Source of the DNA: Tenodera sinensis
Taxonomy: Eukaryota > Arthropoda > Insecta > Mantodea > Mantidae
Assembly (NCBI GenBank): GCA_030765045.1
Contig: CM060962.1
Span: 266,899,330-266,963,329, forward strand
Direction of reading: 5' to 3'
Length of the DNA: 64,000 nt
Made by a program: the position numbers and the translations under genes. The notes under the pieces were generated by a model. It was not told the origin of the DNA, ran no database searches, and saw only the letters and a program-made list of their open reading frames with translations. Positions within the stretch are counted from its first letter, which is position 1; every line of letters starts with the position of its first letter. Positions 42,706-54,922 of this stretch are shown piece after piece.

Positions 42706-43668
42706 AAGATTGTCAGTAGTTTGACAATAATTGGCATGTGATAATAAAGGAACCCTATTCCTTGGAGAATACTTCGATTTAAGGTCATTCACAATTCAGC
42801 ATCTACCAGTTTAATCTGGCAGTTAAATGGTTTCTTAACTTATGTTTTTAAACCACTCTTGATTAGATGAGAAACAATGTCGTTAATTAACTTTACCCAT
42901 CTGGAAGATTGCAAAGTCTACTCAACATTTCTGGTGGAGAAGCTCATAATGTTATCTAGTCACATTTCCATTTCTAATGAGCGCCCGTGCAAAGGCAACA
43001 AGTGAACTAAAGTCGATGCCATTTGACATGAGATGGGTACGCCCAACTCGCTGAATTCTCTCTTCGTGCATTCTAATTGCCATTCATCTTCATTAATCAT
43101 GTCTTCTGTTCCCCACAGAAATCTCGGCCAAGTTTCCAGAGGATTTCTTCCACGCTGTGCCTTAGAAATAATTAACACATCGGATGCCTAGCACCCTCTG
43201 CTCTCCCAAGATTGTCGTCGGAATATTGCCATTAAGGCTGAACCCTCTAGTTAATTAATTTTCGTTCTACCTGAGAAACTGTTGCTAAGATGAGATTCAC
43301 GTCATGCCGAGTTTAACGTAGGAGTTTACTTCGCACACCGTCAGTCTCTTGTTTGTTTCACTGAACAATGTAATATGGAGTAGTTCATTTGAGGAATGCA
43401 ATATACACACACTGCTTGTGTTACAGTTCAACTGCTCCCGTAAACAAATCTGATATGCAACACTCGCATCATTTTCTATTCCATACATGCATTCGATTAG
43501 CTGAGGGAAGCAGTTCAAAAGAACACTACAAAAACCTCCTTTATCCGAACCAGGTGAGACCGAAAATCCGAAAAATCCCTGAAGGAACTATTGAATGAGC
43601 ACAAAATCTGGTAAATCATAATGAAATTTGAATCAGTGTAAAAGCAGAAAGAACAAATAGTTTTAGGT
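42706..43668. other. no gene seen
   Basis: No supported features. Open frames of about 70 codons on both strands have no family resemblance. Confidence 0.5.
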
Positions 43669-43830
43669 CAGGGATGTCCAAAATGTGCTCTTTGAGAACC
43701 TTACGCAGTGAGCGGCAATAACCCACTCAACTCCTGAGTCGGAGCGAGAGGCATTGAGTATCTAGTGACGGACACATACAGGCGAGTGAGTGATTAGGGT
43801 TCAAGGGCCCGTCGACAGCTAGGTCGACCT
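43669..43830. mobile_element. hAT-like terminus and inverted repeat tail fragment
   Basis: TCAGGGATGTCCAAAATGTG at about 43670 resembles CAGGG.TGTCCAAA termini of hAT-type MITEs. At 43783-43825 follows the inverted counterpart of the GTTGTCGACGGGTCC block at 18598-18700. The two may be unrelated pieces. No partner terminus identified. Confidence 0.35.
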
Positions 43831-44295
43831 CTTAATTCTGGATGACTTTTGCATAAACAGTAAGAGACAGACAAAAGCATGCTAAATAAAAAGTATGGAT
43901 CTCATTAAAACACACAGTTTATGTCAAATACTTCATTTTTCTTTTTAGTGAAACATTTACGAGGTGTTCGTTATTTGTTTGAATTGCCAATAATTATACT
44001 TTTTTTTCCAAACAGGCACATGTATTCGTTTTTTCATTCCTTGGCCTTGCAAAGAGAGCGGAATTTCAAAGCCTTCGCATGCCAACCAGATCTTAAAAAC
44101 ATTCCAGTATTGTTTAAAGTCTACTGCAGTTCCATAATCCCCTTGGACCTACAAGAATATTCGCAATAAGGTAATTTCTGAAAATACTTATGTCGATTAA
44201 AATATAGTAAATATAGAAATAAGTATTTTCAAGAATAGTATGAATAAGAGTAAATATAGCTCTGCATATGTTTGCAAACACAGTTTCTCCAAACT
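43831..44295 (+). mobile_element. family A repeat, plus strand, head missing
   Basis: Starts within TTCTGGATGACTTTTGCATA and continues GAGACAGACAAA, ATTAAAACACACAGTTTATG, TTGCAAAGAGAGCGGAAT and CCTACAAGAATATTCGCAATAAGG. Divergent. The end near GAATAAGAGTAAATATAGC is degraded. Confidence 0.75.
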
Positions 44296-44569
44296 GAACC
44301 ACATTAAAAGTCTGCATCGCAATATGTTACGCGACGATTACTTGGTGGCTCTTCTAAGGCTATGTCAAATATTGTTAGACTTCTTAAACGTCCTTCCACT
44401 TTAAGGGTACTGTACCACTCATTTAACACCCGGACGTGTATTGTGTTCCAGTGGCGGTTTGGTTATATGTACGTTGCGTTTGATTTACGACACACTTTCA
44501 AATCTTAAGCAATAACCATATGTTCATTAGTGACTTCTTTGGTACTTCTTACGTTTAACAAGTCTAGCA

Positions 44570-44955
44570 ATATTTGGAGACGTACACTTATGCAGAACTA
44601 TACTCAATCTTATACACACTATTCTTGCAAATGCTTATTTCACAATCTGCTTCATAAGCATTTTCAGAAAGTAATTTTCTGGTAGGTGTAAGGGGAATAT
44701 GGGAATACAGTAGGCTTTAAGCCATAGTGAAATGCTTTAAGAGCTGGTTGCAACGTGACGCCTTTGAAACGTCATTCTCTTTGCAAGCCCAAGAGATTAG
44801 GAAAACGAATAACGTATTTCTATTTGAGAAAAGTAATGGCACGTTCAAACAAATAATAAAGAATGTCTCTGAAATGTTTCACTCAAAAGAAAAAAGAAGT
44901 GCTTGTAATAAATTGTGTGTTTTAACGAGATCCACATTTTTATTTAGTAAGATTT

Positions 44956-45009
<54 letters not shown>

Positions 45010-45075
45010 TGTTTACTATTTATGCAAAAATCATCCAGAATGAAGAGGTCTTCTGAGGACATTCCCAGAAAATTT
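44570..45075 (-). mobile_element. family A repeat, minus strand, with expanded CT array
   Basis: Contains TACACACTATTCTTGCAAAT, TAGGTGTAAGGGGAATATGG, TTCTCTTTGCAAGCCCAAGA and GTGTGTTTTAACGAGATCCAC, all minus-strand tail blocks. A CT array (44957-45006) occupies the place where other copies read GTCTATCTCTAACGG. Afterwards TATGCAAAAATCATCCAGAA matches TATGCAAAAGTCGTCCAGAG. Confidence 0.8.
44957..45006. repeat. (CT)n microsatellite
   Basis: About 24 pure CT units grown from the TCTATCTCT segment of a family A copy. Confidence 0.97.
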
Positions 45076-45546
45076 AACGTATGACTTAGAAAATTCTGTG
45101 GAATCTCCTGTTTCTGTTACTGGATACACTGACTGTGACTGTATACCTCACAGTATACTAGCTGATTTCCCTCCGACTGAAGGAAGGAGGTGGAGAAATA
45201 GCCACTAATCACGCGTCTCATTAGACAGAGTTGGACATCCATGGTTTAGAAGCTACGAGAAAAGCTGCTAGAAATTGCCAAAGCTAAGCGAACCGGTATA
45301 AGTGACAGTCTATATGTGAATGTACAGGGAGATGCTCGGGGTTGTTATGGTTTGTATACCATTTTCATGAAAATAGAGAAAAAAGAAACAACCTTTTCTT
45401 TTTTACTTTAATCCTATATAACAATTGAGATATTCATTTTGCCTGCGGACGCCATTTTAACTATTGTACATTTAAATTCGGGGGGATTTGAACGTGAGCA
45501 ATGCATTCCATTTTTTATCCTGTTTCCTCACTATTGACATTTTCCG

Positions 45547-45547
<1 letters not shown>
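45076..45547. other. no gene seen
   Basis: No supported features. Confidence 0.45.

Positions 45548-45594
<47 letters not shown>
45548..45594. repeat. poly-T tract (47 bp)
   Basis: Uninterrupted T run. It could be a reversed poly-A tail of a minus-strand retroposon extending to the right, but I recognise no such element there. Confidence 0.9.
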
Positions 45595-45598
<4 letters not shown>

Positions 45599-45942
45599 CT
45601 GAAATGTCCCTTGCGGAGCCGTTTTTATATTACACTAATGAGATTTGTAAAGAGTGTTCACAGAGGCATAACAAATAAAAATTGTCCTAGGTTTTACTGT
45701 CAGATGTATCTAAGTATATATTTTTATATTTTTCAAACATAGAGATCACATTTTTATAGGAGAAAGAAAAACATATTTGTAAGTTTAACATTTTTGAAGC
45801 CCAAAATGAAGGAGAAATTTGGAAATTTAGGGCTATTTTAAAAGCTAAATGTATTTGAAACCTATGGTTAAAATATTAGTTCAAAATTATCAATGAATTA
45901 TGTAAGGGACCTTTTTAATGACGCAACAACAAATTTAAAAAT

Positions 45943-46818
45943 CTGATGTGCTGCACTCACATGACTTTCTCTACTCTTGTGCTAACCATTCTTACAAATT
46001 ATTATTCCTATATCTTCTTCGTGTTAGTTGAGATAAACATTTGTACAAGTTATCTTATTGCTTATTTCCTTGTAGGTGCAAGGGAAATGTTAGAATACAG
46101 TAGGCTTTGTGCGATAGTCAAATCTTTTAAACCTTTGAGATTCTGTTGCCTTTGCACACTTAACATATAAAAAAATGAACAACGATGATCCATTTCACGA
46201 AAGTTCTAAGTTTTCTGAAACTCGCACACATAACAAGGAATATATCCGAAATGGTTCACCCTACAAGAAAATTTATCCAGACATAAATTGTGTATTTTAG
46301 CAAGATCTACATTTTTTGTATATAATTTGGTCTATCTCTAACGGTTTACCAGTTATGCAAAAGTCGTCCAGAGTAAATACGACTACATGGGCTATAGCCA
46401 GAAAATTCAAGATATACATTTCATTTGTCATAAAAATATCTCAAACATATGGCATTTTAAACAAAATCGTTAGAGCCATTTTCAAGAAAATCAAAATTTT
46501 CGAAAAATCTTCCATGTAAAGGGTAGTTTAGGGTGGGGCTGTTTTCTTCGAAATCTTCATGTCGCATCCTTGAAAGACATTAAACCTAAATACCAACTTT
46601 GGTTTTTAAACGACTTTTCGTTTTTGAGCTATGCTGTCCACAGGCTGACAGACTGACACACACACAGACACACAGACACACAGACACACACACGGACCTT
46701 TTTCTAAAAATGCTTTTTTTGGATTCAGGGGGTCTCAAAACATATATTTCCGGTGAAATCTCGACATAGAATTTTTGGGTGGAATACAATACTTCCCCTA
46801 CATACCAGTAGAGAAAGT
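45943..46818 (-). mobile_element. family A repeat, complete copy, minus strand (876 bp)
   Basis: On the plus strand it runs from CTGATGTGCTGCACTCACATG to CAGTAGAGAAAGT. It is flanked by identical hexamers AAAAAT at 45937-45942 and 46819-46824 (ATTTTT on the element's strand). All family blocks are present in order. The GT-rich block holds ACACACAGACACACAG units (about 46650-46692). This copy and 13891-14778 define the family length. The 74-codon open frame at its left end resembles frames at the same place in two other copies (see findings). Confidence 0.9.
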
Positions 46819-46824
46819 AAAAAT

Positions 46825-48229
46825 TGATCATAGTGTCTAAATCAGGCATGGGCAAAATTGGCTCAACTGGGCCACTCCCCTACAATAAATTCTTGTCTCA
46901 CTCCACCTGCTAACCCTTCCCTTCACTGCTGTTTCATGAAGAGTGCTAAACAGAATTTGTTGTAAGTTACAAAAACAGGAAAGTTTTCTGCTTAATATGC
47001 GGATTTCAATTTACAAATACAAAGTGTTAGAATAGTAAACACAACTTTGATCAGAAGCATAAATCAAACTTTGGTGATCTTACAGGTATTTATTTACAAT
47101 TTCAAAAGATACTTTCTGAATACTCGTATTTGTAAACATCTACAATGAACGATATGATTCCACTTTTTAGTGGTTTAGTTTCTATTAGTTTATTTAATTT
47201 AAACTTGTATTTGTGTTTCAAAGTTTGAACATAATATTAAGTTTATAACCAAAGAATTCATTATGTTGATCAAATAGTTTTAAAATATTCTTAACACTTA
47301 ATAGCAATTGAACTTTACTGCTTTATTTATTGTGAAATAGAAACAATTTAGTAAGTTAATCATAAGACAGCATAAGGATATTACGTACATAAGATAAATA
47401 AAGGTTATAAAACTTGAAGATAATGTAATTTGCCTAACCACAGTAGCTGGCTGTAGTAATTATTGTATACAAAATACGTTAAATATAAACAACATAGTTA
47501 ATAACGGCATAGAAATTATTACTTTCGGGAGGTGGAACGAACCCACCACTGCACGTGTTGTATCCAAACAACTTTTGTCACTCGGCAAGAGAATGTGGGG
47601 TGGGTAAGGCAAGTTCAATCGCTACCTCTCCTCTCGTGCCAATGCTGTCTGAACTATTGAAACGAAATACATGAAGTTTAGACTGTCATATGTTTCCATT
47701 ACATTGCATTGATGGTATAAATTTAAAAGCGCTAGCACTATTAGTTCAGAGTTTAAAACTTCAGTCATGTATATCCTGCAGCGTTTTTGTGTAAATGAAG
47801 TAGCAACTGCAAAGTAAAAATTGTATTAAATATAAAATATGATTTGACACAAAAATTGTGTTGGTTATACCTGTTTTTATTGAGGACAGTTTTTACCCTT
47901 TTAATTAAAGGAAATACGGAGTGATAAAACGTAACTGAACTTCAGATTTTGTTTTAATATTATTGAAAGAGTGGTTAAGGCAGTCACGCGAATGTATCAA
48001 TTCAGAAATAAATTTGCTGAGTCGCAATAACTGAGGCGTTAATGGAGAAGTTTAGTAAAAAGGTTGATAATTCCTGACTTTTACATTTTTTCCTCTGTCT
48101 AATAAAAAATCAGGTGTTACACCAAACGAATATGCTCCAATAAATGCAAGTTAAGTAATTTTGTTAGCAAAATGCATGAAAAGGGTGAAAGTTGAGTGAT
48201 TTTGAACAAAGTATAAATAAAACAAAAAT
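46825..48229. other. no gene seen
   Basis: Very AT-rich. CAGGCATGGGCAAAATTGGC at 46844 and GGTTGATAATTCCTGA at about 48062 faintly resemble hAT-type ends, but they do not match each other well enough to claim an element. Confidence 0.45.
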
Positions 48230-48535
48230 ATCCTCACGACAAACTACCCTTTACACATTATTTTTCTAACCTTTTTATTTTCGCAAAACTGGCTCTATAT
48301 TAAATACTATATGTTTAAGATATTTTCATGACAAAAGTATGGTGTAACTTAAAGTCTTCTGATGGAATTTTTTTTTTCTCCATTCTGAACGAGTAAGAGA
48401 TAGAAAATGTAGATCTCGTTAAAACCCTTCATTTACTCCCATGTTCAGTAAATTTTATAGCGTTAACCGTTTCCAAGATTTTCCTTGTTATTCGTATGAA
48501 TTTTGTGCTGCTAATTTATATGAAATTAACGTAAA
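48230..48535 (+). mobile_element. family A repeat fragment, plus strand, diverged
   Basis: Blocks: CAAACTACCCTTTACACATT, GGCTCTATATTAAA-like, TATATGTTTAAGATATTTTC, GTAAGAGATAGAAAATGTAG, ATTTTCCTTGTTATTCGTATG. Head and tail missing. Confidence 0.7.
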
Positions 48536-49756
48536 TAAATTGACTTAGTACCAACAGCCATTATGATACGCCATGGGTGAAATTTAGTTCCGTTTGTCGC
48601 CGTGTGCGGCGCTAAAAGAGCTGCTCTACGACGAGTGGCTTTCATGTGACTCTCGAAATGCACCCGTCAATGATACGGTGAGTTCTCACAGTTCTTTATT
48701 ATTATGGCTGACACAAAATTTAATGACGAGTGGTAGGAGGATGTGGTCAACACAGAATCCAATTAGAGGCTGTAAATGTCATCAAATTTATGCAAATTTA
48801 CTTTTACATCAGGAAGGAGAATAGTACTGGTCAGTTACAGCCGCCATTAAATTTTCTGTCTACCCTAGTTTGGTTTGTATTGTGATTGCGATCTTTCCTG
48901 GTGCCACTGTTGTATTTATTCGAAAGCAGACTAGCGTTTCAAGTTTACTTATGTGTTTTCGACAGTCAAATGCGCGTCAAGTCACGCCATTTCTCATTGT
49001 TAATGAAAGTTGAGGCAACTATTACTATACATACTAAATTCCAAGTCGTGTCTCAATTTTGTCTTCTGTGTGTTATTGTTAAACTGTTTTTTTCTTTTCT
49101 TTTCTTTTTTTTCTTTTTTTTACGCTTTTACATACCTATCGTAGATGTTTTCAACAGTTTATTCTTTTTGTTATTGGGTGCTTAATGCCTTTGGATGGCG
49201 AATTTATTAGAGTTTATGCAGCTATTAATCGTTTGAAAATGTATTTTACCTTATGCATATTCAATTTTTATGGTTAGGGACTTAAGTTTAGGAGAGCTTT
49301 TATAGTTGTAAACACTCATTTTGTCGCTACCAAATTTGTACCAACTGCAAGTTTGCCACCATATTCCTCACTCACATTCCGTTTGTTTTTCTCCCGCCGC
49401 ATTGACTGCTTATTTTTTGTGAGCATATTAGTGTTTCCAAACAGTTGTATAATTACAGCGCATTGTAATACTACAATTGAATCTGTTGATCAGCGACTTT
49501 AATAACATTAAGAAAATATGGATGTACGTTCTTTCCTGAAATTGAGTGCTTCGTTCTCAAACCAATGAGAGCATTCACTGCGGTCACGTGCTTGGAGCTA
49601 CTCGCGGAACTGCTTATAGGCAAGTCTGTCTCTTATAACGGCTGAAGAGTAGACACTCACCCAGGCCCGGTGTGGACAGTCCTTGCCAAGCATGCCTTCC
49701 AGCCGTTCAGGTGAAATGTTTCCGTACTCGCCCCTACGTCAGAATTTTATTCATCG
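48536..49756. other. no gene seen; isolated donor-like site
   Basis: A relatively CpG-rich stretch at 48580-48690 has an open frame and a GTGAGT splice-donor-like sequence at 48677. No acceptor, homologous protein or second exon was found, so I do not call a gene. Confidence 0.4.
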
Positions 49757-50270
49757 GAGTAAGATGGCTCCGCGGTAACATATTAGGCTCGCATTCGGGA
49801 GGCCATGGGTTCAATTCCCATGATGGACCTTCCTGATCCATGGGTTTTTTCGGCGGTTTCCCCGAGTTGCTAGGCGAACACTGGGAAGATTATTTACAAC
49901 CCCGAATTTCCTGTCCTTCCATTTCTTTCATTAATAATTTCATTCATTCTTCATCCCGTTGGTTCTTTCAGGGTTACAGGCGCCAGCAAAGGCGTTTGGT
50001 AGGGAGTATATACGCTGAGGAACTCTTTTCGTCCCTGGCTGTCCGTGGGATCCGGGTTGCATCTGGTGGCTTTGGACCCTGCGTAGAGATCCTTCTGAGT
50101 TGGCCTCGAAAGACCTACAGACTTCGAGGTGTCGTCAAACTTGGGAAATTTTAAGAACTTCTGCCAATGTCTGTGCCGTTCGTCTGTACTTGGCCGCCCG
50201 GTGTCTCCTCTTACCTCGTTCTTCCTCGCAAGGGTATCCCCTTGGGGGCACACATACAGTAACTCTGGCG
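49757..50270 (+). mobile_element. tRNA-derived SINE, plus strand
   Basis: tRNA-like head with GATGGCTCCGCGGTAACATA (A-box region) and CCATGGGTTCAATTCCCATG (B box, perfectly paired T stem). It is followed by GGGTTTTTTCGGCGGTTTCC, a body type common in arthropod SINEs. The GC-rich stretch from about 49970 to 50255 may be the rest of the body or a second insertion, so the right limit is uncertain. Overlapping open frames on both strands are composition effects. Confidence 0.7.
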
Positions 50271-50882
50271 TTCGTGCCGAATCCCCTCCATATCTCTCCC
50301 ATTCCTATTCACAGGTTAACATTTGTGTCAGACTTGAATGCAAATCGATGATTTTCTCACCAGGGCCGGTGTGGAACACAGACAAAAAAGTATTCTGTCA
50401 ACAGTAGATAAAGAAAAATATTACAGGAAGTCAGAAGTAGAGACTGTGCATATAATCACATATCAGGTGCGTTCGCAACATGCTGTCTATTTCTTTCTGG
50501 TATTTAGTAAAAATTTTAATTTTAAGAAAAATCCTTAAAAATACTTGACTTCAGCATAAACCACACATAAACTACTCTTGAAGTTCCATTGATTAAAAAA
50601 TATTATATTCATGAATATTTGCTTTGCGTTTCCTCTGTAATCACTTAGGTAATTTCGGTGTTGCCAATAAATCTGTTCATTACATACTTCGGTGTGCAAT
50701 TTTCGTGTTGGAGAATGCGTTTACCATTACGTTTAGTAAATCTGTAATACTCACAGAAGCTATGTTTACTTTTGATGGGAGCTTTTATATGTTTGTAAAG
50801 ATATCATAAGGGCTAATCCCGCAATAAATACTTTTATTCACATTTTTAGTTCCTCAAAATGGAAGTACCAATATCAAAATAC
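50271..50882. other. no gene seen
   Basis: AT-rich spacer ending at the ATAC target site of the next LTR. Confidence 0.5.
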
Positions 50883-51516
50883 TGTGACAAAACGACAAAA
50901 TATAGTCCTGTTACTTTTCTTATTGTGATCTAAAATTTTACCACAAATACACAGCTTTCTTCTCGTCTTTAACACAGTCTATAGTCTTTCGTGGTATCAT
51001 AACTCACAAGTTTTACTCTCATAACCTTGCTCAATCCTTATGGTGACTTTGTTCACTTCCTCTGTCTCTATACTCTAGTTACGACGTTATAATCACTAGC
51101 GACGCTCACTGAATCTTCTTACGACGTACCAACATGGCGACACACAACATAACACACACACACACGTGCGCGTGCGCACAAATGTCTTGCACTCACTGAC
51201 ACATTCACCGACTCATGTCCGTAACTGAATTCTAAACCTCACTCTTTGGCCTTCTTAGAAACTGGGGATGACATCACACGGACCTTTCTCAAGTTCCACA
51301 CATACACATGCACCGGAAATGACGCAGCTAGAGACCTCGAGAACGTTCTCAAAACCCCGTTTGTTTCTGCCGCCTGGTTGTTGACAGTCACGTACACACA
51401 GCAGTCGCGCTAGGCAGCCTAGTCCTGAAGGTCTTTGTCCGCTCGCCGGCAAGGCATGTGGTGTGAAGTAGCTTGGTCCCATCCGTCCTTTGTTGAGCTC
51501 CGAGCCCGACGTCACA
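50883..51516 (-). mobile_element. solo LTR (634 bp) with 4-bp target duplication
   Basis: Starts TGTGACAAAACGAC and ends CCGACGTCACA. It is flanked by ATAC on both sides (50879-50882 and 51517-51520). Same family as 25721-26270, with shared blocks ACCGACTCATG..GTAACTGA (51206-51228) and CGCTCGCCGGC..GGCATG. A short CA/CG array (about 51150-51180) lies where the other copy has its CA array. The minus-strand reading places the conserved TCAGTTAC start-like motif in mid-LTR. No internal region, so recombination between two LTRs is the likely origin. Confidence 0.9.
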
Positions 51517-51520
51517 ATAC

Positions 51521-52960
51521 ATAAGGACCATAGCACTAGGGAATCGGTAGGATCAGTTCAAGGAAAGTATTGTCCCCGAAATACTACAAAACAAAGTTAA
51601 GCACATTTATGAGAAATATTTCTATACATTACAAACTAATCATTTGGTTTAGTAAAGCGCTTTTCATGCATGAACAATAAGTACGCTTTTAAATTGCCAT
51701 CATAATGCGCACAAAAAACACATAAAGTCATAATTATATTTAACAAGTTTACCCTATTCTACATTAATAATCCGCTCTGATGATCTAGGTTCCTGGCATA
51801 ACAAGAATAGAACAACAGAATACACCTGAGCATAACGACAACCCAGAGAGAATCTGGCATTACCTCCGGGAGTGCACAGTTCGCTAGCTAAATTACCGTT
51901 TAACATTGCAATAGCAAAAGATTAAGAGTATAAGCTTTAACAGAGCTTAGAACTAAGAACTATGAACACGACGTGCACAATTATAATGAATTATAATGAA
52001 CATATAATGCACAATCACAGGGAGTTTGGCAAAAGTTTTCCTCGAGAATACGAACTAACACCTTATGGCAACTGAAATCATATTAAAATAACCGTGAAAA
52101 GACAGTCTGCTCCAGGTAAATAGAGCTTTCGTATTCGGCAAGATCGCTATCAGTCTTGAAACCCATAATACGCCATTAGGTCATGAGAACACTTACCGGA
52201 TGCCAGATGTGTGCATCAGGAGAAGCCACGAGACATACCTATACCCCAGCTCAATCCCAAGCAGTTTGGATTAGCTCACATTTAGCTCTCGTGGCGCTAG
52301 AAGTGGCACGAAATGGAGTAAAGTGCCGCCAAGGCGCAGTATACCGGTTAAAATCAGAACCTTATGCATAGCTACACAAATTAGAAGCATTAAAATTTCC
52401 ATTTCCAGCTGCAGATGTTTTTAAAGCAAGTCTGAATTCGTGGCATACACCATTAAATGAATGGTGTGGGTATGCTTTTCTCTCAAGTTGCTGATATATT
52501 TTGTTCAGTCTTTTGAGACAGTAGGAGGGGCAGGTATTCAGCAGGTTGTTCGTGCCGCAGGTCACTTATGCGTGCTGGCACACTGTGATAACAAAAAGCA
52601 CTCTTACAAAATGTGCGTCCCTTTCATACACTTTCTGTTGCACTGTTTACATGTTCATCCTTTATTTATTTGTTTATTTATGCACTTAATTGGCATTACT
52701 TCAATAGCGTATTCTCATGCTAGGACAATAAATGCATTTAATATAAGAAAACTACAGCAATGATCATATTCACTTGGATTACTTTTCTTTCATTGCGTTA
52801 TTAAATATATCAATATATATCAACACAGTTGGTACTACATACGACCCCCACAAAAAGAACGAAACTAGGAAATATAAGTAGAAAAATGAAGTATTATTTA
52901 CATTGACATAGATATGTACATTGGCATTTACTCAATCCTAATATCCTATAATTTTCTTTT
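51521..52960. other. no gene seen
   Basis: AT-rich DNA with no supported features. Confidence 0.5.
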
Positions 52961-52962
52961 CT

Positions 52963-53000
52963 TCTTCTTCTTCTTCTTCTTCTTCTTCTTGTTCTTCTTC
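52963..53000. repeat. (CTT)n microsatellite
   Basis: About twelve CTT units with one GTT interruption. It directly adjoins the transposase-like remnant on its right and reads as poly-Glu in that remnant's minus-strand frame. Confidence 0.9.
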
Positions 53001-53324
53001 TCATCCTCCAAAGACGACGAAGAAGCCATCAATCTTACAAAATTCACGAACGGCTTTGTTTTCACCGCATTTCGTCTTCGTTGGAGTTGTATAGTTCTGA
53101 ATATCTAGATTAATGGTTCTTATTACTGTACTTATGCGAACGCCAGTTGCAGCCACAGTATGTGCAATCAGCGAGTCGAATTTGCCGTCCCCTCCTTTAA
53201 AATAATTGTACACATTTTGAATAATGTGTTCCGTCTGCTTATGTACAGATTTCTCATGTCCTATAGACGAGGAATTTTCTTTATAAGTAACAGGTGCATT
53301 ACCCGTTTCCCACGACCGCCACAT
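53001..53324 (-). pseudogene. transposase N-terminal HTH-like remnant
   Basis: On the minus strand: KSVHKQTEHIIQNVYNYFKG, then AHTVAATGVRISTVIRTI, then YTTPTKTK and a tail degenerating into Glu-rich microsatellite. The pattern ..II.NVY.YF........V...TA.ATGVS..TV.RI..E......TP.KK.. is that of the N-terminal helix-turn-helix of an insect Tc1/IS630-type transposase family. The catalytic part is absent and the usual central spacer is shortened, so this is a fragment. Confidence 0.65.
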
Positions 53325-53938
53325 ATTTATACAGGTTTATAAATATGTGGTTTTATAAAGTGTTTTATGCAATCTCTGTTGTGCGCCACTACTTGTGTCT
53401 GAATGACTGCATAAACCTTGCAACTCTGCCTGGGTTGTTTTGGTTTCTATACACGCGCCGGCCCCGCAATGTCCTTATCTACCCCTTCCACTGCCTTAAA
53501 AGACTGGACAAAGTATAATTAGATACATGTTTAAGAAAGTTTAATAAATTAGATTAAAATAACTGCTAATAACTGGTGAGGAATCCAACATCGGGCTCCT
53601 CCTTGCCAACCATTTCAGTACAAAGAAACTTTTTGGAATAATCTATAAGAACGTTAACAGTATCAGACACAAGGCTGGGTCACATTATGGTTGTGTCTAG
53701 CTTTTATTGTATCAAAAATTAAGAAAAAGGAAACGTTTATTTTCACCCACCGATATGCAGTGAATTACGTATTATTTCATTGCAGTAATTACGTTCGGAA
53801 ATACTCAACTGCAAGTTCGATTCATACATGGGTATACATTTGAATTATTAAGAAAGAAAACATTTTGCTGTCACACTGTTGCTGTATTCACAAGTAATCT
53901 CTTCCAAAATAATGATAACTCGCATCCGCACTTCAAGA
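53325..53938. other. no gene seen
   Basis: No supported features. Confidence 0.45.
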
Positions 53939-53939
53939 A

Positions 53940-54560
53940 CATGACGGATGACATCCACAGCGTCTTGTTGTACTATCTTAGAACAAACTACTCCACTGCT
54001 GCTATAATTGCATGTCTGGTTCTAAAGCAAACTCTTCTAAGCGGTAATTTCATTTTGGAGAAAAGGTCAAAATCACATAGGCTCATATCTGAGGAGTATG
54101 GAGAATGCTCCAGAATTCCCCAATTCCGTGGAATTGTTGAAGTTTGTAAACAGGCCAAACAAAAGCAATTTCACATGCACATCATCACTTATCCATAACC
54201 CTCAAGTGCAACCTTGCTGTTTCCATTCTCTGCCACATGCTTTCCACTTCAAGATTGTGTGGAACCCACCGAGCGTAGACTTTTCTCATCTTTAAGTTCT
54301 TAAGTATATGAAGAATCGTACCAGAAGCAATTTCAGCTTCCCTTGCTAGTTCAATAGAGGTCCAACAGCGTGTTCCTCCAGCAGTGCTCTAATAGCGTTC
54401 ACTTGCTGATTGCGGTCTGCCAGCTGAGAACACCTTCCTTACCTCTGCGAAATGCATGGCCGCAGTACCTAATGGCGAAGTCTCTCCACCACAAGCTTCC
54501 AGTAATCTCCGTGCCATCGTCGGCCATTCTTGCCTTTTGCAGTCTGAACTTTAATGAAGC
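53940..54560 (-). pseudogene. mariner-like transposase, internally deleted
   Basis: On the minus strand a first piece reads IELAREAEIASGTILHILKN with LKMRKVYARWVPHNLE (about 54355-54250). This matches the HTH-to-WVP.L block of mariner transposases (..IS.GS...IL...L.MRKV.ARWVPH.L). After a deletion of the catalytic core the sequence resumes with SDMSLCDFDLFSKMKLPLRR (about 54090-54030), equivalent to YSPDLSPCD.DLFP.LK. That block normally holds the third catalytic D, here part of SDM. Several stops and frameshifts. I did not find terminal repeats. Confidence 0.75.
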
Positions 54561-54922
54561 ATCTTTATTTGCGTTTATTAAAAATGTTAGAGCACTACAG
54601 ATAACACTTGACAAATTAAAGTCACTTCAAATATCTATTAGTAAGATTATTCTCTTCAAACTCAAAATAACGCACATTGGATGCCCTCCATGTTCACTGT
54701 TATCAACTTGCATAACTTATCGCTGATAGTGCCACATACATACATTGTTGCCACTCTATTAAATGACTTAAGTAGATTTTATTTTAACTGCTTTTGATTG
54801 TGTATTGATGTCAAACAAATCTGAAATGTGTCTACAAGTTTTCCTCAGCTTTAGCATAACAGAACTTGGAGATAGAATATGCTTAATTAATTTTAGGTAG
54901 CTGCACTGCGTTTGCTATATAA
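54561..54922. other. no gene seen
   Basis: No supported features apart from possible decayed flank of the mariner remnant. Confidence 0.4.

Noticed and set aside
40918..42792. 624- and 567-codon open frames on opposite strands, the longest in the window
   Set aside because: Pure consequence of a stop-free polypurine/polypyrimidine array; the translations are Ser/Phe/Leu or Glu/Lys/Arg repeats.
47525..47590. tRNA-like SINE head on the minus strand
   Set aside because: Only a B-box-like GGGTTCGTTCC; no A box at the right distance and no body.
46844..48075. A hAT element bounded by CAGGCATGGGCAAA and TTGATAATTCCTG
   Set aside because: The two ends do not match each other beyond a few bases, and nothing inside resembles a transposase.
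48594..48824. First exon of a host gene with a GTGAGT donor at 48677
   Set aside because: No acceptor, second exon or recognisable protein; one consensus donor is expected by chance.
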